Part shown: positions 1 through 7,401 of the stretch, one piece after another | Layout: each line of letters starts with the position of its first letter | How positions within the stretch are numbered: the stretch's first letter is position 1 | Source of the DNA: Alkalibacter saccharofermentans DSM 14828 | GTDB lineage: Bacteria > Bacillota > Clostridia > Eubacteriales > Alkalibacteraceae | Length of the DNA stretch: 64,000 bases | Assembly: GCF_900128885.1 (NCBI RefSeq) | Contig: NZ_FQTU01000011.1 | Location: forward strand, 11,861 to 75,860 | Direction of reading: 5' to 3' | Program-made: the position numbers and the translations under genes | Notes under the pieces: model-generated | Told to the model about the DNA's origin: nothing | Database searches by the model: none | What the model saw: only the letters and a program-made list of their open reading frames with translations

Positions 1-57
1 TCCATCGATGTACCGGTACATGAAAGAAGGATACGAGATTATAGTGATGTAGTTAAA

Positions 58-1641
58 CTACAAAGCCTTTCCATCTACAATCTCGATTGCCCGTTCAAGC
101 AGCTTGATTACCTCGTCCTTTTTTTTGTAGAAAGAGGGTATCCTGCTTTTAAAATCCTCAAAATAATAGTCAAAAGTCTTCAATATATTGATTTCATCCA
201 ATACAAGGAAAATATACTTTCCCGACCGCCTGTTGTAGATATTGAAGGTGGCGGCAGAATTTTCCTTGTAGAATATGTTCAGTTTCTCCAGGTTTATTTC
301 CTTACTCCTGATGTAGAAGCAAAGGTTGTAGTTTGGGTTTTCTTTCAGGGCTTTGACGATGTTGTTCAAATAGGAGACGAGGATCTCCCCTTTTAAGGTT
401 ATGTGGCCTTCTGAGAGCAAAGTGCCCATTGGGTGTCGATAGGTTTTCGTATGGGTTATCTCTTCTAGGACATCTAGGTTGACATAATCCCATATCGTAA
501 AAGCGTCAAGCTTGTCCGAGAAGACGTTCTTTATGTTAAGATAGAATCCAAGGCTTGTCTGGTCTGAAAAATGGTTTTCGATGAATTCTTTATCTATGAA
601 AACAGGATTCAAATGATTCCGTATCGTATGGTAGCATCCCGGATATGACATAGTAGCGTCCCAGTAGTTGAAATATGAGTCCCTGTTTTCTTTTTCGTAT
701 AATCGAAGCAATGTCTTGCACTGGCTAAGTATAGCCAGGAAGTTGTTTTCAAAAACTTTCGTGGACACAGGATCCGAGTAGCAAAATGTTCTGTTGGGCT
801 CGTTCGAGTCAGAATTTTCATAAGCGATCAGAGCCATTTTTCCCTTTATGATGAAACAGGTCTGCTTAACCCGGGATTCTACATATCTGGGGAAGTAATA
901 GGATTTGATTTTTCCTTTTAAATGCAAGGGTATCCAGTATGTTAGGATGCTGTACAGTTCGGTGATATCCCTGTTTACTGTGTGGATTATAATGACCTGA
1001 TGTCTTTCTTCGATGATTTTTTCTAGAAGCTTGGCCCAGGCTTTTAAAAACTCTCCATCTTCAGTCATCCACTCCATATTGGCTTCGCTTAACAGATAAA
1101 GTTCTTCCTTGGCATCAGAGATTAAGACAGACTTGAGGAAATTCAGTACGGCATGTCTTCTGCCCTCGTTGCCTGCGTATACTTCAAAATCGTATTTATC
1201 GGGAGCCGACCCGGGGGCTATCTCTGGCATGGAGTCGAATGGCTGGGGAATGCTGTCTTCATGGGAGCTGAGCTTGCTGATTCTGTTTATTATGCCCGAT
1301 GAAAGAGCTTCTGCGCTGTCCGGAACATTTCTGCTATTGGTGCCATAGGTGGCGAGCCAATCCGCCAGGATCTCCAAATCACTGTTTTTTTTGTATTCTT
1401 CCACATAATCCTTGTGTGATTTTATTATTTCGTAGATATAATTCTTTTGATAATCATATGTGCAGGAATGAATTATATATTCTGCAATGGAAAGAATATA
1501 AGTTGAATTTATGCTGATGCTTCGCTTTCCGGATTTCCATCTGCTCACGAGAGAAGGGTCTACCTTTACAAATTTAGCCAGCTTGCTGTTGTTGATCTTT
1601 AAAAAATCCATTAATTGACTTAAATTTTTTGAAAAACTCAT
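58..1641 (-). CDS. XRE-type HTH protein with large uncharacterised C-terminal region
   Basis: 527-residue protein. Residues 5-55 read as a Cro/C1-type helix-turn-helix (NNSKLAKFVKVDPSLVSRW followed by a basic wing), so it probably binds DNA. The remaining roughly 470 residues are not a family I recognise. They contain a mixed alpha/beta block around residues 165-280 (EELYLLSEANMEW, VIIIHTVNRD) and a long C-terminal part rich in aromatic residues. It has no signal peptide or membrane segment. The start is an ATG after a GGGGTGA-like ribosome site. It is transcribed divergently from the probable small RNA at about 1754-1921, with palindromes between them that could be its own operator. It is much longer than usual XRE regulators (70-250 residues), so the C-terminus is probably a sensor or effector domain; that is inference. 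Confidence 0.75.
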   Translation of the reverse strand: MSFSKNLSQLMDFLKINNSKLAKFVKVDPSLVSRWKSGKRSISINSTYILSIAEYIIHSCTYDYQKNYIYEIIKSHKDYVEEYKKNSDLEILADWLATYGTNSRNVPDSAEALSSGIINRISKLSSHEDSIPQPFDSMPEIAPGSAPDKYDFEVYAGNEGRRHAVLNFLKSVLISDAKEELYLLSEANMEWMTEDGEFLKAWAKLLEKIIEERHQVIIIHTVNRDITELYSILTYWIPLHLKGKIKSYYFPRYVESRVKQTCFIIKGKMALIAYENSDSNEPNRTFCYSDPVSTKVFENNFLAILSQCKTLLRLYEKENRDSYFNYWDATMSYPGCYHTIRNHLNPVFIDKEFIENHFSDQTSLGFYLNIKNVFSDKLDAFTIWDYVNLDVLEEITHTKTYRHPMGTLLSEGHITLKGEILVSYLNNIVKALKENPNYNLCFYIRSKEINLEKLNIFYKENSAATFNIYNRRSGKYIFLVLDEINILKTFDYYFEDFKSRIPSFYKKKDEVIKLLERAIEIVDGKAL

Positions 1642-1669
1642 GAATTCACCCCCAAGTATCTATATTTTC

Positions 1670-1716
1670 ATAATGACATACCGTGACGATAAATGTCAAT
1701 GACAATTGTCTTGTCA
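1670..1716 (-). promoter_or_regulatory. Promoter and palindromic operator candidate of the XRE-type gene
   Basis: On the minus strand TTGACA (1694-1699) lies 18 bases before CATTAT (1670-1675). Overlapping the -35 are the inverted repeat TGTCA-A-TGACA (1694-1704) and the perfect palindrome GACAATTGTC (1701-1710), followed by another TTGTCA (1711-1716). Clustered TGTCA/TGACA half sites over a promoter suggest an operator, possibly for the XRE-type protein itself. Confidence 0.5.
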
Positions 1717-1753
1717 GAAGATTAAATTATCCGACATGGGATATAATATACTT

Positions 1754-1921
1754 AACAGTTCAGGTTGCTGTTATTTTAAATATCATAGTTAAAATTCCCG
1801 AAATTGTTTTGGATAAGTTTAATCGTTGAATGTTTTATTGGGGGATGCATTATGGAACGGGATGCATTAAACTGATTATCCAGAACGGACTCACAAAGTG
1901 AGTGTTCGGGATTTTCTTTTT
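1754..1921 (+). ncRNA. Probable stand-alone structured small RNA
   Basis: No coding frame is evident, but the stretch shows extensive self-complementarity and ends like an intrinsic terminator. A TATAAT at 1742-1747 would start a transcript near 1754; the -35 is weak. Stems seen by eye: AACAG/CTGTT (1754-1772); a closing stem AAAATTCCCGAA (1791-1802) with TTCGGGATTTT (1905-1915); GGATA-AGTTTAAT (1811-1823) with ATTAAACT-GAT-TATCC (1866-1881); and the hairpin ACTCAC-AAA-GTGAGT (1889-1903). A run of T follows at 1912-1923. GGGATGCATTA occurs twice in the inner loop. Both flanking genes are on the other strand and no plus-strand gene follows before 2870, so this looks like an independent RNA, not a leader. 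I cannot assign it to a known class; a 6S-like RNA is one alternative. Confidence 0.5.
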
Positions 1922-1925
1922 TTGG

Positions 1926-2243
1926 CTAGAAAAGCTGGCTTAACACATCTTCTATGAAACCGTGCTTTTGTATGGGCTCGATTCCGTGCTGGATCAAAAC
2001 TTCCCATGCTCCCGGCCCTATTTGGCTGGCAATGACCATGTCGCAGCCAAGAAGCTTTTCCACAGCCTCTTTTAAATCCTCGTCTTCATGTTCTCCCCAG
2101 TTGCAATAAGGCTGGGTTTCAATGAGCTCCAAGAAATCGAAAGACCCATCTCTTGCAGAAAAAATCAAAAACTTTGTGGCATGGCCGAAATGCTGATTGA
2201 TAAATTTCCCGTCACTGCTTGCTACTGCTATCTTTTTATTCAT
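1926..2243 (-). CDS. NifX/NifB C-terminal-type (dinitrogenase FeMo-cofactor family) protein
   Basis: 105-residue single-domain protein of the family that binds or carries iron-molybdenum cofactor precursors in nitrogen fixers. The opening IAVASSDGKFINQHFGHATK carries the GxxxxxHFG-type signature with the conserved histidine. The middle DMVIASQIGPGAW matches the family's DVVI...GxG segment. Many non-fixing anaerobes have orphan copies of unknown role, often thought to handle metal-sulfur clusters. No nif gene is nearby, so a nitrogenase role is not supported. A ribosome site (GGAAGTG) precedes the ATG. It may share a transcript with the Fur-family gene upstream, with an 80-base gap. Confidence 0.75.
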   Translation of the reverse strand: MNKKIAVASSDGKFINQHFGHATKFLIFSARDGSFDFLELIETQPYCNWGEHEDEDLKEAVEKLLGCDMVIASQIGPGAWEVLIQHGIEPIQKHGFIEDVLSQLF

Positions 2244-2322
2244 CTATATCACTTCCTTGATCTTATAATGTTATACATGTTACCATTAAAGCCTAAAAAT
2301 GACACGTTGATTCGTCAAGGCA

Positions 2323-2757
2323 TTATTCCTCCCTGTTTTTCTGACAGGATTCACAGTAACCGAAAAGCTCGATGTGATGATCTACCAGGCGGAACCTTTT
2401 GCCTTCGGCAATTTGCTGAAACTCCGCTATTGGGCAGAAATCGAAAGTTAAAATTTTTCCGCACCCGATGCACTGGATATGATGATGGTGGGAGTTAGAG
2501 CAAATAAGTTTGTATAGGGCTGTTCCTTTGGCATCCGTAGTTTTATGGAGAAGCTTCAGGTTTTCAAGAGCCTCAAGGTTCCTATACACGGTAGTCATAT
2601 TGGTTGAAGGCATCTTTTCTATACATTTTTTCAAAAGCGTCTCGGCTGATATCAGGGTGTCTGCAGAATCTACGAGAGCCTGCAGGATCAGCAGTCTTTG
2701 GGATGTCATCCGAAGTCCGGATTCTTTTATTGTCTTGAAAAGTTCATCTAGGTTCAT
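2323..2757 (-). CDS. zur: Fur-family metalloregulator, probably Zur
   Basis: 144 residues, the usual length for Fur/Zur/PerR. The N-terminal winged helix (TSQRLLILQALVDSA, then NMTTVYRNLEALENL) is followed by the dimerisation domain with HHHHIQC and two CxxC structural zinc pairs (Cys96/Cys99 and Cys135/Cys138). It is divergent from the zinc-uptake operon znuACB, which argues for Zur, the zinc-responsive repressor; Fur or PerR cannot be excluded from sequence alone. An AGTGGAGGAA ribosome site precedes the ATG. If it is Zur it would bind the inverted repeat found before znuA and shut zinc import when zinc is plentiful. Confidence 0.8.
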   Translation of the reverse strand: MNLDELFKTIKESGLRMTSQRLLILQALVDSADTLISAETLLKKCIEKMPSTNMTTVYRNLEALENLKLLHKTTDAKGTALYKLICSNSHHHHIQCIGCGKILTFDFCPIAEFQQIAEGKRFRLVDHHIELFGYCESCQKNREE

Positions 2758-2779
2758 CGTTCATTCCTCCACTTGCTTC

Positions 2780-2809
2780 ATTATAATACATCTCGGTATT
2801 GACCTTCAA
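2780..2809 (-). promoter_or_regulatory. Promoter of the Fur-family gene
   Basis: On the minus strand TTGAAG (2804-2809) and TATAAT (2780-2785) are separated by 18 bases, about 25 bases upstream of the start codon. Confidence 0.6.
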
Positions 2810-2833
2810 ATAAAAAAAAAGTAAAATATAAGT

Positions 2834-2855
2834 AAATGCAAATAAGTTGCAATAA
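2834..2855 (+). promoter_or_regulatory. Candidate Zur operator before znuA
   Basis: An AT-rich inverted repeat, TGCAA (2837-2841) and TTGCA (2847-2851) with five bases between, lies 19 bases before znuA. Outer bases extend the symmetry imperfectly. Position between a Zur-type gene and znuA is the main support; the match to published Zur boxes was not tested. Confidence 0.45.
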
Positions 2856-2869
2856 GGAGTTGATATTCA

Positions 2870-3826
2870 ATGAAGATGAGGCTAAAAACAGTAATCCTTG
2901 TGGTGATGATGGGGATGTTACTTGTTTCTTGCACCGCGGAAGGGGTAAACAACGAAGAGAAAGAAAAAATTAAAATAGCGGTATCTATTGTACCACAGGC
3001 TACATTTGTGGAAAAGGTAGGTGGGGATCTGGTGGAGGTTGTGACGATGATACCTCCGGGAAACAATCCAGAAAATTATCAGCCAAGACCGAGAGACATG
3101 GTGGCTTTCAGCGAGGCGGAGATCTACTTCACCATAGGCGTGCCTGTTGAACAAGCCGGACTTTTATCCAGTGCAAAAGATCTGAACACTGAAATGGAGT
3201 TTGTAGACTTAGCGGATATTGTAGACAGCGCATATCCCTATATCGAATACTCAGAAAATAATTTTTATCATGAAGATGATCACTACCATGATCACAGCTA
3301 CGATGAAGAAGAGGACGACCATAACCATGAAGGCAGGGATACTCACATTTGGATGTCTCCGAAAAGAGCCGTGGTGATGGTAGAAGCTATTAGGGACAAC
3401 CTTTCAAGGATAGACCCGGAAAATGCTGAGATATACGAGGAAAATGCTGCCGCATATATATTCCAGCTTCATGAATTGGACAGAAGAATCAGTGAGACTA
3501 TGGAAAGCTTGGAGTTTAGGACTTTCTTGATATATCATCCTTCAATGGGGTATTTTGCCGATGATTACGGACTGAATATGATAGCAATCGAGGAAGAGGG
3601 CAAGGAAGCCACAGCCCAGCGCCTAAAGGGCATAATAGATTTTGCCAAGGAAAATGAAATCAAGGCAGTGTTTTATCAGCAGGAACACGACAAGAATCAA
3701 GCAGAAACGATAGCTCGGGAAATCGGCGGCGAGGTTTTGGAAATTGCGCCCTTGTCTCCTGATTATATAGAAAATCTCAAGAATATAGAAGAAGCATTCA
3801 GCAAGGTGCTCAGCCAGGAGGGTTGA
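2870..3826 (+). CDS. znuA: Zinc ABC transporter substrate-binding lipoprotein ZnuA
   Basis: 318 residues. A lipoprotein signal peptide ends at LLVSC (Cys21), so it is membrane-anchored and captures zinc outside the cell. Residues 134-154 form the acidic, histidine-rich loop typical of zinc-specific members (HEDDHYHDH...DHNHEG). Ligands seen: His159 (DTHIWMSP) and the histidine in YHPSMGYFADDYGL. The first ligand, usually histidine in a G-x-x-PHxYEP segment, reads NPENYQP here, so that histidine is missing. The gene starts an operon with znuC (overlapping the next ribosome site) and znuB. Zinc is the best guess; manganese is less likely given the His-rich loop. Confidence 0.88.
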   Translation: MKMRLKTVILVVMMGMLLVSCTAEGVNNEEKEKIKIAVSIVPQATFVEKVGGDLVEVVTMIPPGNNPENYQPRPRDMVAFSEAEIYFTIGVPVEQAGLLSSAKDLNTEMEFVDLADIVDSAYPYIEYSENNFYHEDDHYHDHSYDEEEDDHNHEGRDTHIWMSPKRAVVMVEAIRDNLSRIDPENAEIYEENAAAYIFQLHELDRRISETMESLEFRTFLIYHPSMGYFADDYGLNMIAIEEEGKEATAQRLKGIIDFAKENEIKAVFYQQEHDKNQAETIAREIGGEVLEIAPLSPDYIENLKNIEEAFSKVLSQEG

Positions 3827-3828
3827 TT

Positions 3829-4500
3829 TTGGAAATTATCAAGCTGGAGAGCGTATCTGTCAGGTACAACGGAGATAGCGTGCTTGACGGAATAGATCTA
3901 GCCGTCCAAGATAGGGAGTTTTTGAGCATAATAGGACCTAACGGCGGAGGAAAGACAACTCTTATCAAGACAGTGCTGGGTCTTGTAAAGCCTTGGTCAG
4001 GAAAAGTGACCTTGAAAGAAAATTTGAAAATCGGATATGTTCCTCAATACACTAAATTCGACAGGAATTTTCCCATAAGCGTATTCGATGTAATAATTTC
4101 AGGAAGAATAAAAAACAAGATAATTTGCTTTAGAGGCTATTCAAAAGAGGACAAAGAAGCGACTGAAAGGGTGGTTAAAGTTCTCAAGCTGGAGCATATA
4201 CAAAAGAAACAGATAGGCAGCCTCTCTGGTGGCCAGCTTCAAAAGGTTCTGATAGGAAGGGCGTTGGTGGGAAATCCGGAGGTTTTGATTTTGGACGAGC
4301 CTACTGCCAACTTAGATGTTGAAAACAAGAGGGAAATATACGGAGTCCTTCACGATTTCAACAAGGATAAGGCAGTGGTATTGATTACTCATGACCTTGA
4401 GTACTTAAGTGAAAACAGCAGGGACGTAATTTTGTTAAATAGAAAGATCATTTATAGGGGCGAGTCGGTCAATAGACCGAAAGAGGGCCATAATCATTAG
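3829..4500 (+). CDS. znuC: Zinc ABC transporter ATP-binding protein ZnuC
   Basis: 223-residue ABC ATPase that powers ZnuB. Walker A is GPNGGGKTT (about residues 36-44), the signature is LSGGQ and Walker B is VLILDEPT; the Q-loop QYTKFDR follows the fold. The last residues are His-rich (EGHNH), common in zinc transporters. I chose the TTG at 3829 because AGGAGGG (3816-3822) sits 6 bases before it; a TTG at 3823 is too close to that site. The start overlaps the end of znuA, which implies translational coupling. Confidence 0.88.
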   Translation: MEIIKLESVSVRYNGDSVLDGIDLAVQDREFLSIIGPNGGGKTTLIKTVLGLVKPWSGKVTLKENLKIGYVPQYTKFDRNFPISVFDVIISGRIKNKIICFRGYSKEDKEATERVVKVLKLEHIQKKQIGSLSGGQLQKVLIGRALVGNPEVLILDEPTANLDVENKREIYGVLHDFNKDKAVVLITHDLEYLSENSRDVILLNRKIIYRGESVNRPKEGHNH

Positions 4501-4517
4501 TAGAAAGTAGGATTGCC

Positions 4518-5342
4518 ATGCTGGAGATAATACTTGAATATACTTTTATGAGGAATGCTTTTTACAGCGCCGTTTTGTCCAGTATTATCTGCGGAATGAT
4601 AGGTACTGTAATAGTGGAAAAGAAGCTTGTAAGCATGAGTGGAGGTATCGCTCATACATCATTTGGGGGGATAGGACTGGGATACTTTATGGGAATCGAG
4701 CCCCTCATAGGAGGCCTGGCATTTTCCCTAGGGGCAGCTCTGGGCATATCAGCAATTAAAAGAAGCACTAATACTGAATCAGACACCCTTATCGGAATGT
4801 TTTGGGCAGTGGGCATGGCTTTGGGGGTTATATTTATTGCTATCAACCCTGGCTACCCGCCAGACATGACATCCTATCTATTTGGAGATATACTGACCGT
4901 TTCAAACATGTACGTAAAGGTGATCGCCGGACTTGCCGGGGTGATATTTTTATTGATCCTCAGCTTGTATAGGTATTGGCAGAGCTTTTTATTTGATGAT
5001 GAATATCTGAAGATACTCGGGGTGAATACTGCTGTCCTGGAGTATCTTCTATACGGCTTTATATCCCTTAGTATAGTAATCTTGATTAAGGTGGTGGGAA
5101 TAGTCCTTGCTATAGCTCTTTTAACTATTCCGCCTGCGACGGCTAAAATTTTTGCTAAAAATTTAGGCCAGATTATGATATACTCTACTCTGATAGGGTG
5201 TGGGACCAGTATAGGAGGGATGTGGATATCGTATCTGTACAATATCCCTTCCGGAGCGACCATAATTATGTTGTCGATTCTGGTGTACGGTCTTATGTAC
5301 CCTGTTAAAACCATTGCTTTTAAAGCCAAGGATGTGAAATGA
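4518..5342 (+). CDS. znuB: Zinc ABC transporter permease ZnuB
   Basis: 274-residue ABC-3 family membrane protein with about eight hydrophobic segments. The stretch SMSGGIAHTSFGGIGLG is the family's cytoplasmic loop motif (the usual VSGSLAHA-type element), and LLTIPPATAKIFAKN near residue 200 is the other hallmark. It forms the channel of the zinc importer with ZnuC and ZnuA. Its stop overlaps the start of the TspO-like gene (ATGA), so the four genes are likely one transcript. Confidence 0.88.
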   Translation: MLEIILEYTFMRNAFYSAVLSSIICGMIGTVIVEKKLVSMSGGIAHTSFGGIGLGYFMGIEPLIGGLAFSLGAALGISAIKRSTNTESDTLIGMFWAVGMALGVIFIAINPGYPPDMTSYLFGDILTVSNMYVKVIAGLAGVIFLLILSLYRYWQSFLFDDEYLKILGVNTAVLEYLLYGFISLSIVILIKVVGIVLAIALLTIPPATAKIFAKNLGQIMIYSTLIGCGTSIGGMWISYLYNIPSGATIIMLSILVYGLMYPVKTIAFKAKDVK

Positions 5343-6145
5343 TGTTCAATGAAAGAAATGTGCCGGGCTGGTTGAAAGGCGTGAATCTGCTGGGGCTGAT
5401 TTTGGTCCTGTCAGTTAATGCTCTGGCCAATATCTTGCCGATAAACGGAATTGGTACCGGAGAGGTGTCCGACTCTTTTCCGAATCTGTTTGCACCAACC
5501 GGATTTACATTTTCAATTTGGGGGGTCATATATGCAGGACTGATCCTCTTCGTAATTTATAATTTTAATCTGATCGGAAAAAAACGATACAAAGAATCGG
5601 TTGAAAGGATAGGGCTGTTGTTTTTTATATCCTGCATTTTAAATTCAGCATGGATAGTACTGTGGCATTACCTGATGATCGAATTGACCCTGGTGGTTAT
5701 GGTCCTTCTCCTTGCAGTGCTTTTAAGGATATACGTACTTGTCCAAGAAGATATGAACAGAGATCTTACTGAGCTGATATTTGTAAAATGGCCCTTTTCG
5801 ATTTACGCAGGGTGGGTCACTGTAGCTACAGTGGCAAATGTGACGGCCCTCTTGGTCAAAATCGGTTGGGACGGCTTTGGCTTCTCAGAAGAGTTTTGGG
5901 CAGTTGTTATGATATTTGTGGCCACCTTGATAGTGTCCATAGTCGTCGCATCAAAGAGGGACATGGCATTTGGTTCGGTTTTTCTGTGGACTGTTTTTGG
6001 GATATATTCAAAGCATGTTGACGTATTCGAAGGAGCATACCCCAAGGTCATAATCGCTTGCTACGCAGCGGCCGTACTCACTTTGGCGGTAATGGCTTAT
6101 GGATTTATTAAAAGACAAAGGGATAAAAAGAGAATGTTCTTCTAA
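5339..6145 (+). CDS. TspO/MBR-type tryptophan-rich sensory protein
   Basis: 268-residue integral membrane protein with seven or so hydrophobic segments. FAPTGFTFSIWGVIYAGL near residues 45-62 is the signature of the clostridial and fungal long relatives of TspO (tryptophan-rich sensory proteins); tryptophans recur in the helices (NSAWIVLWHYL, IYAGWVTVATVANVT). The family binds porphyrins or sterols in some organisms, but the role of these long forms is unknown. It overlaps znuB by 4 bases, so it is expected to be expressed with zinc uptake, which is an unusual partnership. A strong bidirectional terminator follows. Confidence 0.75.
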   Translation: MMFNERNVPGWLKGVNLLGLILVLSVNALANILPINGIGTGEVSDSFPNLFAPTGFTFSIWGVIYAGLILFVIYNFNLIGKKRYKESVERIGLLFFISCILNSAWIVLWHYLMIELTLVVMVLLLAVLLRIYVLVQEDMNRDLTELIFVKWPFSIYAGWVTVATVANVTALLVKIGWDGFGFSEEFWAVVMIFVATLIVSIVVASKRDMAFGSVFLWTVFGIYSKHVDVFEGAYPKVIIACYAAAVLTLAVMAYGFIKRQRDKKRMFF

Positions 6146-6148
6146 AGA

Positions 6149-6188
6149 TAAAGAAGCAGCTTCCTGTTTAATGGAAACTGCTTCTTTA
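6149..6188. terminator. Bidirectional terminator between tspO-like and cupin genes
   Basis: TAAAGAAGCAG (6149-6159) pairs with CTGCTTCTTTA (6178-6188), extended inward by CTTCC/GGAAA. Both strands end in A/T-rich tails, serving the two converging genes. Confidence 0.75.
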
Positions 6189-6199
6189 TTAATAATTCG

Positions 6200-6520
6200 T
6201 TACTTAAACGCCGCCGGTGCCGGTGCTTTTACCACAAAGATTTCAGCCAAATCGCTGCTGTCGTTGAATACGTTCATTTTTGTGTTGTAGGGGATGTTTA
6301 TTATGCTTCCCTTTTCATAAGAATGGTTGTCTTGTTCATTGAGCTGCAGAGTTATGGTTCCCTGCGCTACTATCATGTAAACATTGGAATTTGAGTAGTG
6401 CTCAGGAAGGGCATCACCTTTTGGCAAGACCATGTGGTTTACATTTACGTTTTCGTCATCAACGATTTTTTCGATAGTCTTTTCTGCAACGAGTGCATAT
6501 GAGTAGAGTTTTTCTAACAT
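6200..6520 (-). CDS. Small cupin-domain protein
   Basis: 106 residues forming a single cupin barrel. The first motif region reads LPKGDALPEHYSNSNVYMIVAQGTI and the second EKGSIINIPYNTKMNVFN. A metal-binding histidine is present at LPEHY, but the usual HxH pair is reduced. Cupins bind small ligands or metals; no specific substrate is visible. It lies 31 bases after the ferredoxin gene on the same strand and is probably co-transcribed with it. Confidence 0.75.
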   Translation of the reverse strand: MLEKLYSYALVAEKTIEKIVDDENVNVNHMVLPKGDALPEHYSNSNVYMIVAQGTITLQLNEQDNHSYEKGSIINIPYNTKMNVFNDSSDLAEIFVVKAPAPAAFK

Positions 6521-6551
6521 ATTGGTACCTCCATTTATTAGTATTCTGGTT

Positions 6552-7256
6552 TTATGCTTCGATAATTTTTCCGTCAGTGCCTACTGTAACTACCTGCCAT
6601 GGAACCATTACATCGGCATTTTTCATTGCTGTAACGGCAGCGTGAGTTATTCCTCCGCAGCATGGAACTGACATTCTCAAAACGGTGACGCTTTTGATAT
6701 CGTTGTGCTTGAAGATCTCCGTGAGCCTTTCAGAATAATCTGCGCTATCCAGCTTCGGACATCCTATGATGGTGACTTTGTTTTTCATGTAATCTTCGTG
6801 GATGTTGGCATATGCAAAAGCCGTGCAATCTGCAGCTATCAATAGGTGCGAACCTTCAAGATAAGGCGCGTTTGGGGGAACCAGTTGAATCTGGACAGGC
6901 CACTGTCTAAGCTGTGAAACAGGTCTTTGAGAGAGTGCCTGATTCTCTGTCTTTGGCATATTATCAGCAGAATCAAATGATTGGATTCTTGAACCGGGGC
7001 AGCCGCCTGAAGAAACCTTAGGAGAGGTGGGCTTGCTTTGGGTGGTATTTCCAAAAGCCTTAGCTTCCCTTTCCTCCAATGTCATAGCTCCCGTCGGGCA
7101 TTTAGGCATGCATTTGCCTAGTCCATCGCAGTAAGTGTCTGAAATCAATCTCGCTTTACCGTCTATTATCTGGAGAGCCTCCTGATGACATGCAGACACG
7201 CAAAGTCCACAGCCAACGCATTTTTCTTCGTCTATTTTTATTACAGTTCTTTTCAT
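6552..7256 (-). CDS. 4Fe-4S dicluster ferredoxin-type protein
   Basis: 234 residues. The N-terminus holds two cluster-binding segments, CVGCGLCVSACH (about residues 13-24) and CDGLGKCMPKCP (about 43-54). A Pro/Ser/Gln-rich linker follows, then a C-terminal domain with ADCTAFAYANIHE, TIIGCPKLDSADY and SVPCCGGITHAA, whose cysteines may bind another cluster. This layout is common in clostridia beside Crp/Fnr genes; it probably moves electrons in a stress-related redox system. It is divergent from the Crp/Fnr regulator at 7402 with an inverted repeat between, so control by that regulator is likely. Confidence 0.8.
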   Translation of the reverse strand: MKRTVIKIDEEKCVGCGLCVSACHQEALQIIDGKARLISDTYCDGLGKCMPKCPTGAMTLEEREAKAFGNTTQSKPTSPKVSSGGCPGSRIQSFDSADNMPKTENQALSQRPVSQLRQWPVQIQLVPPNAPYLEGSHLLIAADCTAFAYANIHEDYMKNKVTIIGCPKLDSADYSERLTEIFKHNDIKSVTVLRMSVPCCGGITHAAVTAMKNADVMVPWQVVTVGTDGKIIEA

Positions 7257-7293
7257 TTAAAATTCTCCTTGTTTTAAGTTTAATTTAATTTAT

Positions 7294-7311
7294 CAGACAC
7301 ATTCTTGTCTG
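7294..7311. promoter_or_regulatory. Inverted repeat between ferredoxin and Crp/Fnr genes
   Basis: CAGACA (7294-7299) and TGTCTG (7306-7311) are separated by 6 bases, the geometry of Crp/Fnr operators. The site lies just upstream of the Crp-gene -35 and before the ferredoxin gene, so one bound dimer could act on both. Confidence 0.5.
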
Positions 7312-7322
7312 CATGGGTTTTG

Positions 7323-7351
7323 TTGCTTTACATGCTATATTGTATTATAAT
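7323..7351 (+). promoter_or_regulatory. Promoter of the Crp/Fnr gene
   Basis: TTGCTT (7323-7328), 17-base spacer, TATAAT (7346-7351). A start near 7358 rules out the in-frame ATG at 7360 for normal initiation. Confidence 0.65.
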
Positions 7352-7401
7352 AAAACAAAATGGTCCGTATCCCAGGATACAAAAACGATGAAGGTGAAAA
7401 A

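Noticed and set aside
1926..2243. Nitrogen fixation locus
   Set aside because: Only a lone NifX-like domain is present; no nifHDK or nifB SAM domain is near.
7360..7401. Longer N-terminus for the Crp/Fnr protein from the ATG at 7360
   Set aside because: The promoter -10 lies at 7346-7351, so that ATG would be almost at the transcript start without a ribosome site; the ATG at 7402 has one.
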